Notes: generated by a model from the sequence alone, not told the origin. DNA of 64,000 bases from Brevibacillus sp051967035 (GCF_051967035.1 NZ_JBQCKK010000007.1:62001-126000); one strand, 5' to 3'; shown: positions 8,387 to 17,447, counted from the first letter of the stretch. Numbers and translations are program-made.

Positions 8387-10705
8387 CTAGCGCTTTTTCG
8401 TTCGTCCCGGATACTGCAAGTCCAGGCGAAAATTCGCTTCTTTGCCGTCCGCAAGCTCCACCCGCACCTTGTACAGGCCGGACTTCGGCAGCTTCGCCGT
8501 CAGCGCTTCGGGATTGTCTGTCCCCGTTGCGGCGGCCAGTTCCTTCTCGTTGTTGTCGTACAGGTACACTTGCAGATCGGCTTCCTCATCCCATTCCAGC
8601 GACAAGCTCACCTCTCCTGCAACGAAGCTGCGGATGACGTACTCCTTGTAACGGGTCTTTTTGTTCAGCGTGCCTTTTTTCCGTTCGCTTTTGACCTCGT
8701 AGTCTTCGTGGCCTGCCTGGCCGTTATCGTCCTCCTCGTCTTCGTGGCCGCCGTCATCCTCCTCCTTGCCCTTCGCCCATTTGCCTGTCGTAGCGATTGC
8801 GTACGGCTGCGGACCTTTCGGAATGTTATAGCCTTCCACCGTCACGGTGTACGTCCCTTTTTCCGGCTCCACAATCCAAATTTGCTCGACGTTGTTGACG
8901 TTGTCCACCTGGTCGTTGTACGGCGCTTCGAAAAAGTCGTTTCCGTTCAGACGCTCGCCGCTCGGGGTCGTGACCGTCAGATTCAAGTCGTTGACCAGGG
9001 CGCGCCGGGCGGCAAGCGAAGCCGGATAGTCGGTCCAGGCAAGCGTGATGGCAAGCGGCTTCGAGCTGTCCGTCACCTTGACCGCGTACTCGGCTTTTTC
9101 GCGCGTCCGCAGCCCATCCTTGACGTCTTTGTAGCTCGTCTGGATCGCCCGCTCCAGGTTCGCCCGTCCGAAGCCTTGCTTGCGCATGTCTTCGCCGAGA
9201 TCATCCGCGCTCGTCAACAGCATGGCCTTGAGCAGGGCACCGCTCGGCTCCTTCTCCCCCTGCTCGTCCAAAAACTGCCGGACTTGCGCGACGCCGCCCG
9301 CGAGAATCGGTGTCGCGATGCTCGTGCCGCTCATATAGGCGTAGTAGTCGTTGAAGCGTCTGTCAAAATTTTTGCTCGGGGCAAGCGAAGAGCGGGTCGA
9401 CAAAATCGACGTGCCCGGAGCGACAATATCCGGCTTCAAACGCCCGTCCGCTGTCAGTCCGCGACTGCTGTCTTCCCATACCTCGTCTTTGTTATCCGAG
9501 TGGTCGCCAAGGCTCGGGCGGACGTTTTCCGACGCGCCGACGGCGATGACGTTTTTGGCGGTAGCCGGACTGCCGATGGTCTGATAGCCAGCCACCCCGT
9601 AGTTGCCCGCCGCGATCAGCGCGGTCATGTCCGGATGCTCCCACAAGAATCGGTCAAACAGAAACGAGCTTACACTGTAGGCCCCGTTGTCATCGGCCCC
9701 CCATGAATCGGAATGGATCCGGGCGCCGTCCTCGTACGCTTCCTGCAAAATCGCTTCCACGTCGATCACCAGCTTGCCGCTGCGGTCTTCAATCGAGTGA
9801 AAGACGAGCTTCGCGTCGGGAGCCATCCCTTTGTACTGCCCGTTCGAAGCCTCGCCTGTGCCGAGAACAGCCCCGGCCACGTGCGTGCCGTGCCCGTGCC
9901 GGTCGCTGGCATCGTCTTTTCTGCCCATAGCGTACAAGCTTTTGACCTGGCCTTGAAAATCCGGGTGTATAGACTTCAGGTCGCCGGTATCCAGCCCGGT
10001 ATCCGCTACGCCGACGATCTGCCCTTTGCCGGTGTAGCCTGTTGAGGCCAGCTCGTCCGCATGGATGATCGTCGCCGCGATGTCGTTGTGCAGTTCATTT
10101 TCCGGAACAGGGACGACTGCGATGACGTCCTCCGATTCGATGACTTGTCCAATCGCTTCTTCGTTCATCGTGGCGATGGAGATATGCGGCGCGATCTTTG
10201 GCGACTCGATCTCTTTTACATCGGCTTCATCCGCCAGACTGCTGACGGTACGCAGCATGTCCACCTGTTGGTCGAAGCCGATCACCGCTACTTCTACGGC
10301 TTTCGTTTTTCCCAGGGCAGATCGCAACTGCGGAGCGAGCTTGGCCTGCGGATGATACGGCATCACTTTTTTCACAAAGGACAGCCGCTCGATTTCGTCG
10401 CGCTGCTCCTCGCGATCCAGCTTGGCCAAAAAGGCGTAATCCGGTATGTAATCGCCCAGAGTGGCACCCAAATCTTCCAATTTTTCTTTCCATTGTTCGC
10501 GCACCGGGCCAGACAGCTGGATGACGACGAGATCGGTGGCGCTCCTTCTCGACGACGTTTTCTCCATCGCCAACCCTTTCTCAGCTTCGATCTCGATATG
10601 TCCCCGTCTCTCTCCCTGCTGTTGCCTGGCCTCTGCCGGAACGCTTGCCAAAAGCATGCTCAAGGCGATTGTTGTCGATACGGTTGCCTGCCATTTTTTT
10701 TGCAA
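8387..10705 (-). CDS. Secreted S8 (subtilisin-like) serine peptidase
   Basis: An extracellular subtilase. The catalytic triad is visible: Asp in VGVADTGLDTGD, His in RHGHGTHVAGA and Ser in MSGTSIATPILAGG. The long N-terminal region before the catalytic domain is probably an inhibitory propeptide. After the catalytic domain come a beta-sandwich, an acidic linker (KEEDDGGHEDEEDDNG) and a pre-peptidase C-terminal (PPC) domain. The longest frame opens at 10744, but that ATG lies inside the -10 box, so I choose TTG at 10705. It has AAGGG eight to nine bases upstream and opens directly into a signal peptide (QKKWQATVSTTIALSMLLAS). It is a single-gene transcript. Confidence 0.88.
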   Translation of the reverse strand: MQKKWQATVSTTIALSMLLASVPAEARQQQGERRGHIEIEAEKGLAMEKTSSRRSATDLVVIQLSGPVREQWKEKLEDLGATLGDYIPDYAFLAKLDREEQRDEIERLSFVKKVMPYHPQAKLAPQLRSALGKTKAVEVAVIGFDQQVDMLRTVSSLADEADVKEIESPKIAPHISIATMNEEAIGQVIESEDVIAVVPVPENELHNDIAATIIHADELASTGYTGKGQIVGVADTGLDTGDLKSIHPDFQGQVKSLYAMGRKDDASDRHGHGTHVAGAVLGTGEASNGQYKGMAPDAKLVFHSIEDRSGKLVIDVEAILQEAYEDGARIHSDSWGADDNGAYSVSSFLFDRFLWEHPDMTALIAAGNYGVAGYQTIGSPATAKNVIAVGASENVRPSLGDHSDNKDEVWEDSSRGLTADGRLKPDIVAPGTSILSTRSSLAPSKNFDRRFNDYYAYMSGTSIATPILAGGVAQVRQFLDEQGEKEPSGALLKAMLLTSADDLGEDMRKQGFGRANLERAIQTSYKDVKDGLRTREKAEYAVKVTDSSKPLAITLAWTDYPASLAARRALVNDLNLTVTTPSGERLNGNDFFEAPYNDQVDNVNNVEQIWIVEPEKGTYTVTVEGYNIPKGPQPYAIATTGKWAKGKEEDDGGHEDEEDDNGQAGHEDYEVKSERKKGTLNKKTRYKEYVIRSFVAGEVSLSLEWDEEADLQVYLYDNNEKELAAATGTDNPEALTAKLPKSGLYKVRVELADGKEANFRLDLQYPGRTKKR

Positions 10706-10742
10706 AGAAAAAACACCCTTCCCCTCATGGCGTTGTGTTTCC

Positions 10743-10770
10743 ATTATACGGGATTGGGTGAATTGTCAAA
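10743..10770 (-). promoter_or_regulatory. Sigma-A promoter of the subtilase gene
   Basis: On the minus strand a perfect TATAAT (10743-10748) is preceded, 15 bases upstream, by TTGACA (10764-10769), or at 16 bases by TTTGAC. Transcription would begin about 30 bases before the TTG start at 10705. Short spacing is the only weakness. Confidence 0.65.
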
Positions 10771-10789
10771 AGAGGAGGAAAGCAGATGC

Positions 10790-10816
10790 ATGGGACAAAA
10801 ACTAGGCTTTTGTCCC
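10790..10816 (-). terminator. Hairpin at the 3' end of the AAA ATPase gene
   Basis: TGGGACAAAA and TTTTGTCCCA form a near-perfect hairpin that includes the TAG stop codon of the upstream ATPase gene. There is no long U-tract after it, so termination may be partial. Confidence 0.45.
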
Positions 10817-13210
10817 ATTTTCCTCGCTGTCCCCTGTCAATAGCGGTTCAAAATCGCTCCACAAAAGCGTCATCAAAAGCTCCTGGTCCCAGTTCTCGCG
10901 GGACATGCCTGTGAGACGCAGCGCCTGGTTCTGGATCGCCTCCTGCAAAAGGTTGAAGCTGAACCGCCCGTTTCCGTGCAGCCGCTGCTCCTTGGACGCT
11001 TTTTCCAGCCTGTGCCCAATCGCTGCGACGGCGCTGTCCTCGATCACATAGCCCGCCTTCTGTGCAGCCTGCTCTAAAATGTGCACAAGCTCCTCCACCG
11101 CGTAGTCGGGGAAGTGGATATATTTTTTAAATCGCGACAAAAGTCCCGGATTGCTCAGGAGCAGCGCGTTCATTTCCCCCGGGTAGCCTGCCAGCACCAC
11201 AACGAGATTTTCCCCGTGTCGCGTCATTTCCTCGACGAGCGTGTGAATCGCTTCCTGGCCGAAGTCCTGCTGGCTCGGCCCGAGCAAGGCGTACGCTTCA
11301 TCAATAAACAGCACCCCGCCCAACGCCTCGCGCACTTTTCTGCGGGTGAGCGCCGCCGTCTGTCCGACGAAGCCGGCGACCAGATCCGCACGGCTTGCCG
11401 TGACGAGGTGACCGCGCTTCAAATAGCCGACCTCCTGCAACATTTGCGCGTACAGCTTCGCTACCGTCGTTTTCCCCGTGCCTGGGTTGCCTGTAAACAT
11501 GGCATGCAGCTCAATCGCGCTCTTGGGCAAGCCTCTGGCCGCCCGCTCCTGCTGCACCGCGACATAGGCAGTTATTTTTTTCAGCTCGGCCTTCACCGCT
11601 TCAAGCCCGATCAACGACTGGAGCTGTGCTTCGGCGGACGATTCCGCAGTCGGCCGGGGCGCTTCGCTGACATCCTCCGGCCGCAAAATGGTGAAGTCGT
11701 CCCATTGCAGCGCTTTGCCCGCAGTCGCCCGCCCTTTGGCGAAAATCGCGTCCAGCACCAGATTGGTGACGGTGCGGGCATTGCCGAACGTCTCGTCCAC
11801 CTGCGCTTTTTCGATGCGCTCCCGTAGCGCCGTCTTGGCCGCATCCGTCAGCGTAAAGTCGTTTCGCGCCGCTACCGCGTCCGCAATTTGCATCAGCTCA
11901 TCCGCCGAGTAATCGGGCAGCACAAAATGTCCCGCCTGGGGAAAACGGCTGTACAAGCCTGGATTGGCATACAAAAACTGCCGCATTTCTTCCGGATAGC
12001 CAGCGAGCATGACCACAAACCGTCCGGCGTACTCCCCGCTCGTCATCGCGGCCACCAGCGTGTCGATCGCGTTTTGCCCGTAGTCGCTGCCCGAGCTGTC
12101 CGGCCGCTTCAAGCTGTACGCTTCGTCGATGAACAGCACGCCGCCGTCCGCCTGCTTGATCGCCTCCATCACCCGCTGCTCCGTCTGCCCGACGTAGCCG
12201 CCCACAAGATGGGAGCGGTCCACTTCAATCAACTGCCCGTTGGCAAGCAGCCCCAGCTCGTGGTACAGGCGGGCGATCAACCGGGCCAGCGTCGTCTTGC
12301 CCGTGCCCGGATTGCCCATCAGCACGAGGTGAAGCGGCAGCTGATCGTGCATGTGCCAGCCTTTTTCCTCGCGCAGCTTCCGGTATTGCAAAAACTGGGC
12401 AAGCTGGCGCACCCGCTGCTTGATGTCGCGCAGACCGATCAGGCCCTCCAACTGCTCCAGCGCCGACAGCTTGCCGTGGCGCTCGACTGCGGGAGCTTCG
12501 GCGGCAGCATGCCCTTCTTCCTCGGGGAGCAGCTGCGCTTTTTCCTGGGCCTGCCCGTTCAGGGCGCGAATCGTCTCCTGTAGCTGGGTCAACAGCTCTG
12601 CCGAGAAAAAGACGCCGGACAGCGAAGCCGCGTACGCCTGGACGCGCTCCAACAGCTCAGCCAGCAGCTTTTGCCGCCTGTCGTACAGGTCGACCAGGCG
12701 TTCCGCTGTCATGTAAGCCTGCTCGTCCCCCAGCTTGTGCGCCGTATGCAGCGCTTCCCTGGCAATCGCCTGCCACTGTTCGATTTCCGTTTGGGCGAGC
12801 AGCGCTTTTTCACGCAGCACCTCGACGGCCCGCCTCTTGGCGACGACATTATCCGTCTCGCGAACGGTCGGAAACCCGGTTTCAAACGGATGGCTGCGCA
12901 GTTGGGAAAAGGCGAGCCGCAGGTATGCCTCCCGTACATACGGATCGTCCGGTCGCAGCGACAGCGCCCGTTCCAGCCACTCCTGCGCCAGCGCGTAGCC
13001 GCCTTTTTTCGCCATGCGCAAAACGGACAGCCTGGTCAGGACCGCCGCTTCTGCCCGATCGCGCTGGTCGTCGGGATATTCGGTACGTGCCTCTTCTATT
13101 TTTTGCAAAAGGGCCAAACATTCGGCCTCTGTGTATGCTTGAATCTGTGCGGGGTCGACCAGCGCGCCCTCTCTGGCAGGCTGCCGATCTCGCTCGTGTT
13201 GTTGTTGCAT
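10802..13210 (-). CDS. Tandem AAA ATPase, CbxX/SpoVK type
   Basis: An 802-residue protein. Residues about 1-240 are helical and repeat-like (TPR-type pattern). Two AAA modules follow, each with a Walker A (MGNPGTGKTTLA near 300; TGNPGTGKTTVA near 575), Walker B (VLFIDEAYSL; VLFIDEAYAL) and a conserved VGQT pore-like loop. The modules match the CbxX/CfxQ family that includes sporulation protein SpoVK and Rubisco activase-like remodellers. Start: GGGAGGAG ten bases upstream. It stands alone, convergent with nothing, so its client is unknown. Duplication of the AAA module is typical of some Firmicutes members. Confidence 0.85.
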   Translation of the reverse strand: MQQQHERDRQPAREGALVDPAQIQAYTEAECLALLQKIEEARTEYPDDQRDRAEAAVLTRLSVLRMAKKGGYALAQEWLERALSLRPDDPYVREAYLRLAFSQLRSHPFETGFPTVRETDNVVAKRRAVEVLREKALLAQTEIEQWQAIAREALHTAHKLGDEQAYMTAERLVDLYDRRQKLLAELLERVQAYAASLSGVFFSAELLTQLQETIRALNGQAQEKAQLLPEEEGHAAAEAPAVERHGKLSALEQLEGLIGLRDIKQRVRQLAQFLQYRKLREEKGWHMHDQLPLHLVLMGNPGTGKTTLARLIARLYHELGLLANGQLIEVDRSHLVGGYVGQTEQRVMEAIKQADGGVLFIDEAYSLKRPDSSGSDYGQNAIDTLVAAMTSGEYAGRFVVMLAGYPEEMRQFLYANPGLYSRFPQAGHFVLPDYSADELMQIADAVAARNDFTLTDAAKTALRERIEKAQVDETFGNARTVTNLVLDAIFAKGRATAGKALQWDDFTILRPEDVSEAPRPTAESSAEAQLQSLIGLEAVKAELKKITAYVAVQQERAARGLPKSAIELHAMFTGNPGTGKTTVAKLYAQMLQEVGYLKRGHLVTASRADLVAGFVGQTAALTRRKVREALGGVLFIDEAYALLGPSQQDFGQEAIHTLVEEMTRHGENLVVVLAGYPGEMNALLLSNPGLLSRFKKYIHFPDYAVEELVHILEQAAQKAGYVIEDSAVAAIGHRLEKASKEQRLHGNGRFSFNLLQEAIQNQALRLTGMSRENWDQELLMTLLWSDFEPLLTGDSEENGTKA

Positions 13211-13294
13211 GCTTTTTGCTCCTCCCGCTTTTGTGTCATTCTTTGTTGTAGCACATTTGCAGGTGGAAGAAAAGGTTACGCGGCAAACTTGCCG

Positions 13295-14470
13295 CTATGC
13301 GCTTTTGCCAAGGCGCAGCCCGCCCGTGTTTTTCGCGGCAAACAGGACCGCGAGCACGAGCAAAAGTCCCGCTCCGCCAAACTCCAGCCAGGTGCCGCCC
13401 GCTCTGAGCATCGCCGCTCCCGCTACGGGTCCCGCTGCCATGCCCAAGTAGCGGATCAGATTGTAGACGCCAATCGCGGTAGCCCGTTCCTGTTCAAACA
13501 CTTCCGACAAGAGCGTCGTATGCACCGGCATCCCGATTCCGAGCGCCAGAGCGAACAACGCACTTGTCACGATGAGTAAGACGAACGATGCATCTGCTGC
13601 CGCCATGAACAAAAAAGTCGCGACAGCGTGCATTCCGGCTGTCCAGACGAGTGCTTTGCGCGATCCCCACCGCTTTTGCACACGGGCAGCCAGCTTGCTG
13701 CTAATCATAAAGACGATGGATGCGAGCGAAAACAACAGCCCGATTCGCTCGCTGGACAAATGGTAGCGGTGCGTCAGCTCGACGGGGATGAACAGAAGGA
13801 AGCAGTAATACGTAAACATTTGCGCAAAGCCGAGCAAAATCACGGCCGCTCCCGTCGGCTGCCGGAAAATATCGCGGTAGGCGCGCAAACGAAAGCTACT
13901 CGCGGCTGTCTGACTGTCTTTTGTCTCCGGCAGCAACAGTCCGTTTCCGATGAGCAACAGAACCGCGGTTACGGCCAAAAACGCAAAGACAGCCGAATGT
14001 CCGCCCACTCCCCCGATCCAGCCGCCGAGCAACGGGCCGATGGCTGGTCCTATCGCCAGCATCATCTGGTACGTTCCCATTGCATTCGCCCGCTCGTTGC
14101 CCGTAAACAGGTCGCCAATCATCGTGGCTGCCACAATCGGGATCGCGGCGAAGCCTACGCCCTGAATCGCGCGAAAAACGAGCAAGGAAGCAATCGAATT
14201 CGCCCAATAGCAGGCGACAGAAGCGAGCGCATACAGGGCGAGTGCCGGAATCAGCACCCTTTTCCGGCCAAACCGATCCACGAGCGGCCCGTAGACGATC
14301 TGCATCACAGCCAGCATGACCGTAAACAGCGAGATCGTCAGGTTGATCCCGTATTCGCTCGTCGCAAACGCCTTTTGCATGGCGGGCAGGATCGGTATAA
14401 ACAAGTTTTGGGCAAACGTTCCGAGCAGAATGGTCACGCCCAACAAAACGAGTACTTTTTTTGCATTCAT
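13295..14470 (-). CDS. MFS transporter, drug-efflux type
   Basis: A 12-helix major facilitator protein of about 391 residues. It has the loop 2-3 motif GPLVDRFGRKRVL, the proline-rich helix 5 region AIGPAIGPLLGGWIGG and a second-half repeat typical of DHA1 efflux pumps. Start: ATG at 14470 with AGGTGA eight bases upstream; the frame opens earlier (14536), but that extension carries an operator-like motif rather than protein. It lies 80 bases downstream of a MarR gene on the same strand. An operator-like sequence upstream of it matches one upstream of marR, so a MarR-controlled exporter is likely. Substrate unknown. Confidence 0.88.
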   Translation of the reverse strand: MNAKKVLVLLGVTILLGTFAQNLFIPILPAMQKAFATSEYGINLTISLFTVMLAVMQIVYGPLVDRFGRKRVLIPALALYALASVACYWANSIASLLVFRAIQGVGFAAIPIVAATMIGDLFTGNERANAMGTYQMMLAIGPAIGPLLGGWIGGVGGHSAVFAFLAVTAVLLLIGNGLLLPETKDSQTAASSFRLRAYRDIFRQPTGAAVILLGFAQMFTYYCFLLFIPVELTHRYHLSSERIGLLFSLASIVFMISSKLAARVQKRWGSRKALVWTAGMHAVATFLFMAAADASFVLLIVTSALFALALGIGMPVHTTLLSEVFEQERATAIGVYNLIRYLGMAAGPVAGAAMLRAGGTWLEFGGAGLLLVLAVLFAAKNTGGLRLGKSA

Positions 14471-14497
14471 CTGCTGATTCACCTCAACCTCATAATT

Positions 14498-14512
14498 GTG
14501 TCCAAGGAAACC
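14498..14512. promoter_or_regulatory. Candidate MarR operator before the MFS gene
   Basis: On the minus strand GGTTTCCTTGGACAC is a near copy of the perfect palindrome GTTTCCTAGGAAAC found upstream of the adjacent MarR gene. It lies 28 bases before the MFS start. Role as an operator is inference from the repeated motif. Confidence 0.4.
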
Positions 14513-14549
14513 ATTCAGCAAAACATGAGGGAGCACCCGTCGTCTCCCT

Positions 14550-15041
14550 TCAAGCCTCTGCCCAGTTCCGTTCCAGCTCTTTCGTCGCTTCGCTGATGAA
14601 GCGAGCGATAAACGCCAGCTCTTCTTCGCTGTACTGATCCAAAAAACGGTACACGCTTTTCTCCAGCCGCGTGTGAAAGCTTGCGTGAATGCCGTTCACC
14701 AGCTCACCTGCTTTGGTCAAGCGGAAAAAAACCTCTTTCTGGTTGTCCTCCAGCTGATAGCGCTCCAGCAAGCCTTTTTTCAGCAGCTTGATTGTAATTT
14801 TCGAAATCGCGCTCTTGGTAACCCCGATATGCTGCGCGATCGTTGTCACATTCATCCGGGTATCGCTGCCGATCGCCGAAATGACATGCAACTCCGTCAC
14901 CGAGAGGCTGCCCACATGCTGGTATTCGGGAATGCTGCTTTGAATCTGCCGCAGAAGCAGCGCTCCGCGGCGCTTGCTTTGCTCCTCCTGTTTATGGAGG
15001 AGAGTGAGCCACTGATTCCAAATTTTCGTTTTTTGATCCAA
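14550..15041 (-). CDS. MarR family transcriptional regulator
   Basis: A 163-residue winged-helix regulator. The HTH covers roughly residues 50-95 (VTELHVISAIG, MNVTTIAQHIGVTKSAISKI) followed by the wing with KKGLLERYQLEDNQKEVFFRLT. Flanking helices would form the dimer interface. The start is TTG with AAAGGAG 12 bases upstream, a long but usable spacing. Downstream on the same strand is an MFS exporter; the usual arrangement is repression of both genes, relieved by a ligand. A perfect 14-base palindrome sits in its leader. Confidence 0.87.
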   Translation of the reverse strand: MDQKTKIWNQWLTLLHKQEEQSKRRGALLLRQIQSSIPEYQHVGSLSVTELHVISAIGSDTRMNVTTIAQHIGVTKSAISKITIKLLKKGLLERYQLEDNQKEVFFRLTKAGELVNGIHASFHTRLEKSVYRFLDQYSEEELAFIARFISEATKELERNWAEA

Positions 15042-15078
15042 TTCAGAAGTCAGCTCCTTTGCTCAGAAGATCCTGTTT

Positions 15079-15092
15079 GTTTCCTAGGAAAC
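15079..15092. promoter_or_regulatory. Perfect palindrome upstream of marR, candidate operator
   Basis: GTTTCCTAGGAAAC is a perfect 14-base palindrome 38 bases before the MarR start codon. A second, imperfect copy lies upstream of the MFS gene. Position and repetition suggest an autoregulatory site. Confidence 0.5.
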
Positions 15093-15129
15093 ATTTTTAC
15101 TGTATCACGATTCGCAAAAACTGGCAAGC

Positions 15130-15167
15130 AAAAACCGCAGCCCCATCCTCCCGAGGCTGCAGTTTTT
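15130..15167. terminator. Terminator after the small conserved gene
   Basis: AAAAAC-GCAGCC pairs with GGCTGC-GTTTTT with one mismatch, giving T-tracts on both strands. It would end the minus-strand transcript that includes the gene at 15176-15379. Confidence 0.75.
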
Positions 15168-15175
15168 GCTTCTGC

Positions 15176-15379
15176 TTACCCGTGCACATTTCCCACTTCC
15201 ACATCGGCGGCAAAACGGGCGCGTGCAGACTCCAGCACTTCGCCTTCCGCGCCTGCCGACACTTTGTAGGTGGCCACCACCTGTTTGCCGTCTCGCACCT
15301 GCACGTTGTACTGCGAATCGCCGTCGTACGTGCACTCGCACCGATAGTCCTTGCCGTTGACCTGAATGGTTCCTTCCAC
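15176..15379 (-). CDS. Small hypothetical protein
   Basis: A 67-residue protein I do not recognise. The sequence VEGTIQVNGKDYRCECTYDG, then QYNVQVRDGKQVVATYKVSA reads as a small antiparallel beta protein followed by a helix. The open frame starts at 15427, but AGGGGAGGTG lies inside it, positioned eight bases before GTG at 15379, so the shorter form is preferred. It follows a Gfo/Idh/MocA oxidoreductase gene by 54 bases on the same strand and could be its operon partner. Confidence 0.6.
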   Translation of the reverse strand: MEGTIQVNGKDYRCECTYDGDSQYNVQVRDGKQVVATYKVSAGAEGEVLESARARFAADVEVGNVHG

Positions 15380-15433
15380 TGTGGTCACACCTCCCCTTCT
15401 AGTGTGACCCACGCGTTTGCCGCTCATGCCTGA

Positions 15434-16474
15434 TTAGGCAAAAAGCTCGACACTTCTGCCTGTCGCAGCGGACTCCATTGCCGCCTCGATAATGCGCAGG
15501 GCGTAAAGCCCGTCTTCTCCCGTCACCGCCGGGGCGGCTCCGGTGCGAATCGCCTCGACAAAGGCATCAATGACGCCACTGGCGGTTTGCGCATCATTGG
15601 TCTGCATGGCGCCGATCTGGTAAACCACACGCTCGCCTCCCGCGTTCACCACTTCGATGTCCTTTTGCGGATCGGCAAAAATTTTCATCATGCCGCGCTC
15701 TCCATACAGAATCGTGCTGTTGTCCTCATCGCCGTAGTAGCTCCAGCTAAACGACGCCGTACCGACTGCGCCCGATTGCGTTTTCAAGAGGCATACCATA
15801 TGGTCGCACACCTCGATAGGCTGTCCGTGCTCGTCCTTTTTGTCCAGCACGTCGGCAAACGCGCTGACCTGCACAATTTCGTCCTGCAGCAAAAACCGCA
15901 GCAAGTCCACTTTATGAATGCCCAAATCGCCGGCAACCCCGAGCGCTGAACGATCCTTTTTGAAAAACCAGGTGCCTTTTGTCCGGTTGGTGCTCCAGTA
16001 CTCGGGACCTTTATGCCCAAAGCTCGTTTTGAACGAGAGAATTTTGCCCAATTCGCCTGCCGCGATCAGCTGCCGCGCCTTCTGGTGGGCGGGGACCAGA
16101 CGCTGGTTGTGGTCGATCATCAACGTCGCTTTTGAAGCACGCGCTGCCGCAAGAATCGTCTCCGCTCCCTCCAGCGTCGTGGCCATCGGCTTTTCGCACA
16201 GCACATGCTTGCCGGCAAGAAGCGCCTGCGTGGTAATGATGTGGTGCATCTCGTTTGTCGAGCAGTCGCTGATCGCGGCGATCTCCGGATGGTGAACGAC
16301 TTCTTCCCAGCTGCCAGCTACTTGTCCGCCGTACCGGGCCGCCAGCTTTTGCGCGCGTTCGGGATTGGGATCGTAGACGAGGTGGATTTCTGTGTAAGGA
16401 TTTTGGCTATACTCCGGTGCATGACGATGGGTTGCGATGGAACCGCAGCCGATAATGCCGACTTTCAATGTCAC
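15434..16474 (-). CDS. Gfo/Idh/MocA family oxidoreductase
   Basis: A 346-residue NAD(P)-dependent sugar or inositol-type dehydrogenase. The Rossmann motif is VGIIGCGSIATHRH at residues 4-17, the conserved CEKPMATT motif is near 100, and the C-terminal alpha/beta domain has GDLGIHKVDLLRF, whose His and Asp fit the family active site. Start: GTG at 16474 with AAGGGGAG eight bases upstream; the longer frame from 16525 has no site. Probable single gene or two-gene unit with the small downstream gene. Substrate unknown. Confidence 0.87.
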   Translation of the reverse strand: MTLKVGIIGCGSIATHRHAPEYSQNPYTEIHLVYDPNPERAQKLAARYGGQVAGSWEEVVHHPEIAAISDCSTNEMHHIITTQALLAGKHVLCEKPMATTLEGAETILAAARASKATLMIDHNQRLVPAHQKARQLIAAGELGKILSFKTSFGHKGPEYWSTNRTKGTWFFKKDRSALGVAGDLGIHKVDLLRFLLQDEIVQVSAFADVLDKKDEHGQPIEVCDHMVCLLKTQSGAVGTASFSWSYYGDEDNSTILYGERGMMKIFADPQKDIEVVNAGGERVVYQIGAMQTNDAQTASGVIDAFVEAIRTGAAPAVTGEDGLYALRIIEAAMESAATGRSVELFA

Positions 16475-16570
16475 TGTCTTCTCTCCCCTTTTTTCTGGTT
16501 CCTGTCCGTCTGATGAACGAAGCAAGGATGAAGTCGCAGGTTGTCGCTCAGACGTTTGCCAATATTCTTA

Positions 16571-16599
16571 ATTATACAGATAATGGTTCCGTTTTGAAA
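16571..16599 (-). promoter_or_regulatory. Sigma-A promoter of the Gfo/Idh/MocA gene
   Basis: On the minus strand TATAAT (16571-16576) is preceded after 17 bases by TTTCAA (16594-16599), or after 16 by TTCAAA. It lies about 100 bases before the GTG start. Confidence 0.5.
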
Positions 16600-16627
16600 A
16601 CGTCTCCTTTTCGCCAACCCGCGTGTT

Positions 16628-17308
16628 CTATTCGACCGAGTACACGTGGCGGCTGGGCAGCTCCAGCGCATGCAACCGTCCTCCGAACACAGCGCCGCCG
16701 TCAATCCCGATGAGGTTGTTTTCGCCAAAATAGACGTCGGGCTTTCCGTGCAAAATCTCTGTGGGGGTATGACCAAAGACAACGGTTTTCTTCCCTTGGT
16801 AGCCGCTGTGGAATTCGTCGCGAATCCACATCAGTATGTACGGATCGGTTTCTGCCACGGGCGTTAGCGGATGCACGCCGCCGTGGACAAATAGGAATTC
16901 CTCTGTCTCATGGTAATAGGAAAGTCCGGCCAAAAAATCGAGGTGCTCGCGAACTTCCTCCGTCACTTCCAGCGAGTCCGGCGCGGCCAAATGGGTCTCT
17001 GCCGCTGCGTGGCCGTAGCTGGCCAATGTCGACCGGGCTCCGTTGCGAAACCAGCGCTCGATCCATACCGGGTCCTGTTCAAACGCTTTTACCATCATAT
17101 GGTCATGATTCCCCATCAAGACAATCGCGCCTTGCGCATGAAGCTGCTTCACCTTATCCACCACTTCTCTGGACTTGGGCCCGCGGTCGACGTAATCTCC
17201 GAGCAAAATCAACTGATCGCGCTGCGGATCGTAATTCGCCAGCTCCATCAGCGATTCCAGCTTGTCCAGTTCTCCGTGAATATCGCTGATTGCCAATATC
17301 CGATGCAT
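16628..17308 (-). CDS. Metallophosphoesterase (PrpE/ApaH-like)
   Basis: A 226-residue calcineurin-like phosphatase. The metal and catalytic motifs appear in order: DIHGE (residues 8-12), GDYVDRGPKS (about 37-46), GNHDHM (about 66-71) and the later FVHGG and FGHTP histidine motifs. The family includes Ser/Thr protein phosphatases and symmetrical Ap4A hydrolases; these cannot be told apart here. ATG has AGAAGGGG upstream. It is likely monocistronic, between the oxidoreductase promoter and a nitroreductase gene on the same strand. Confidence 0.87.
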   Translation of the reverse strand: MHRILAISDIHGELDKLESLMELANYDPQRDQLILLGDYVDRGPKSREVVDKVKQLHAQGAIVLMGNHDHMMVKAFEQDPVWIERWFRNGARSTLASYGHAAAETHLAAPDSLEVTEEVREHLDFLAGLSYYHETEEFLFVHGGVHPLTPVAETDPYILMWIRDEFHSGYQGKKTVVFGHTPTEILHGKPDVYFGENNLIGIDGGAVFGGRLHALELPSRHVYSVE

Positions 17309-17411
17309 CCTACCCCTTCTTTCTTATATCTGTCGGTACGCTGCTCGTTTTTTCTGTTTCATTGTACGCTCCCTTCTGCCCGATTTCTACCCGGGGGAAG
17401 TTTGTCTGGCA

Positions 17412-17447
17412 TAAAAAACAGCCACGGCTCCCACGATCCGTGACTGT
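17412..17447 (-). terminator. Terminator after the nitroreductase gene
   Basis: On the minus strand ACAGTCACGG and CCGTGGCTGT pair with one mismatch and are followed by a run of T residues. Confidence 0.75.

Noticed and set aside
10776..10860. Short plus-strand frame after AGAGGAGGAAAGCAG
   Set aside because: The ribosome-site-like sequence is present, but the frame runs into the opposite AAA gene and has no recognisable protein.
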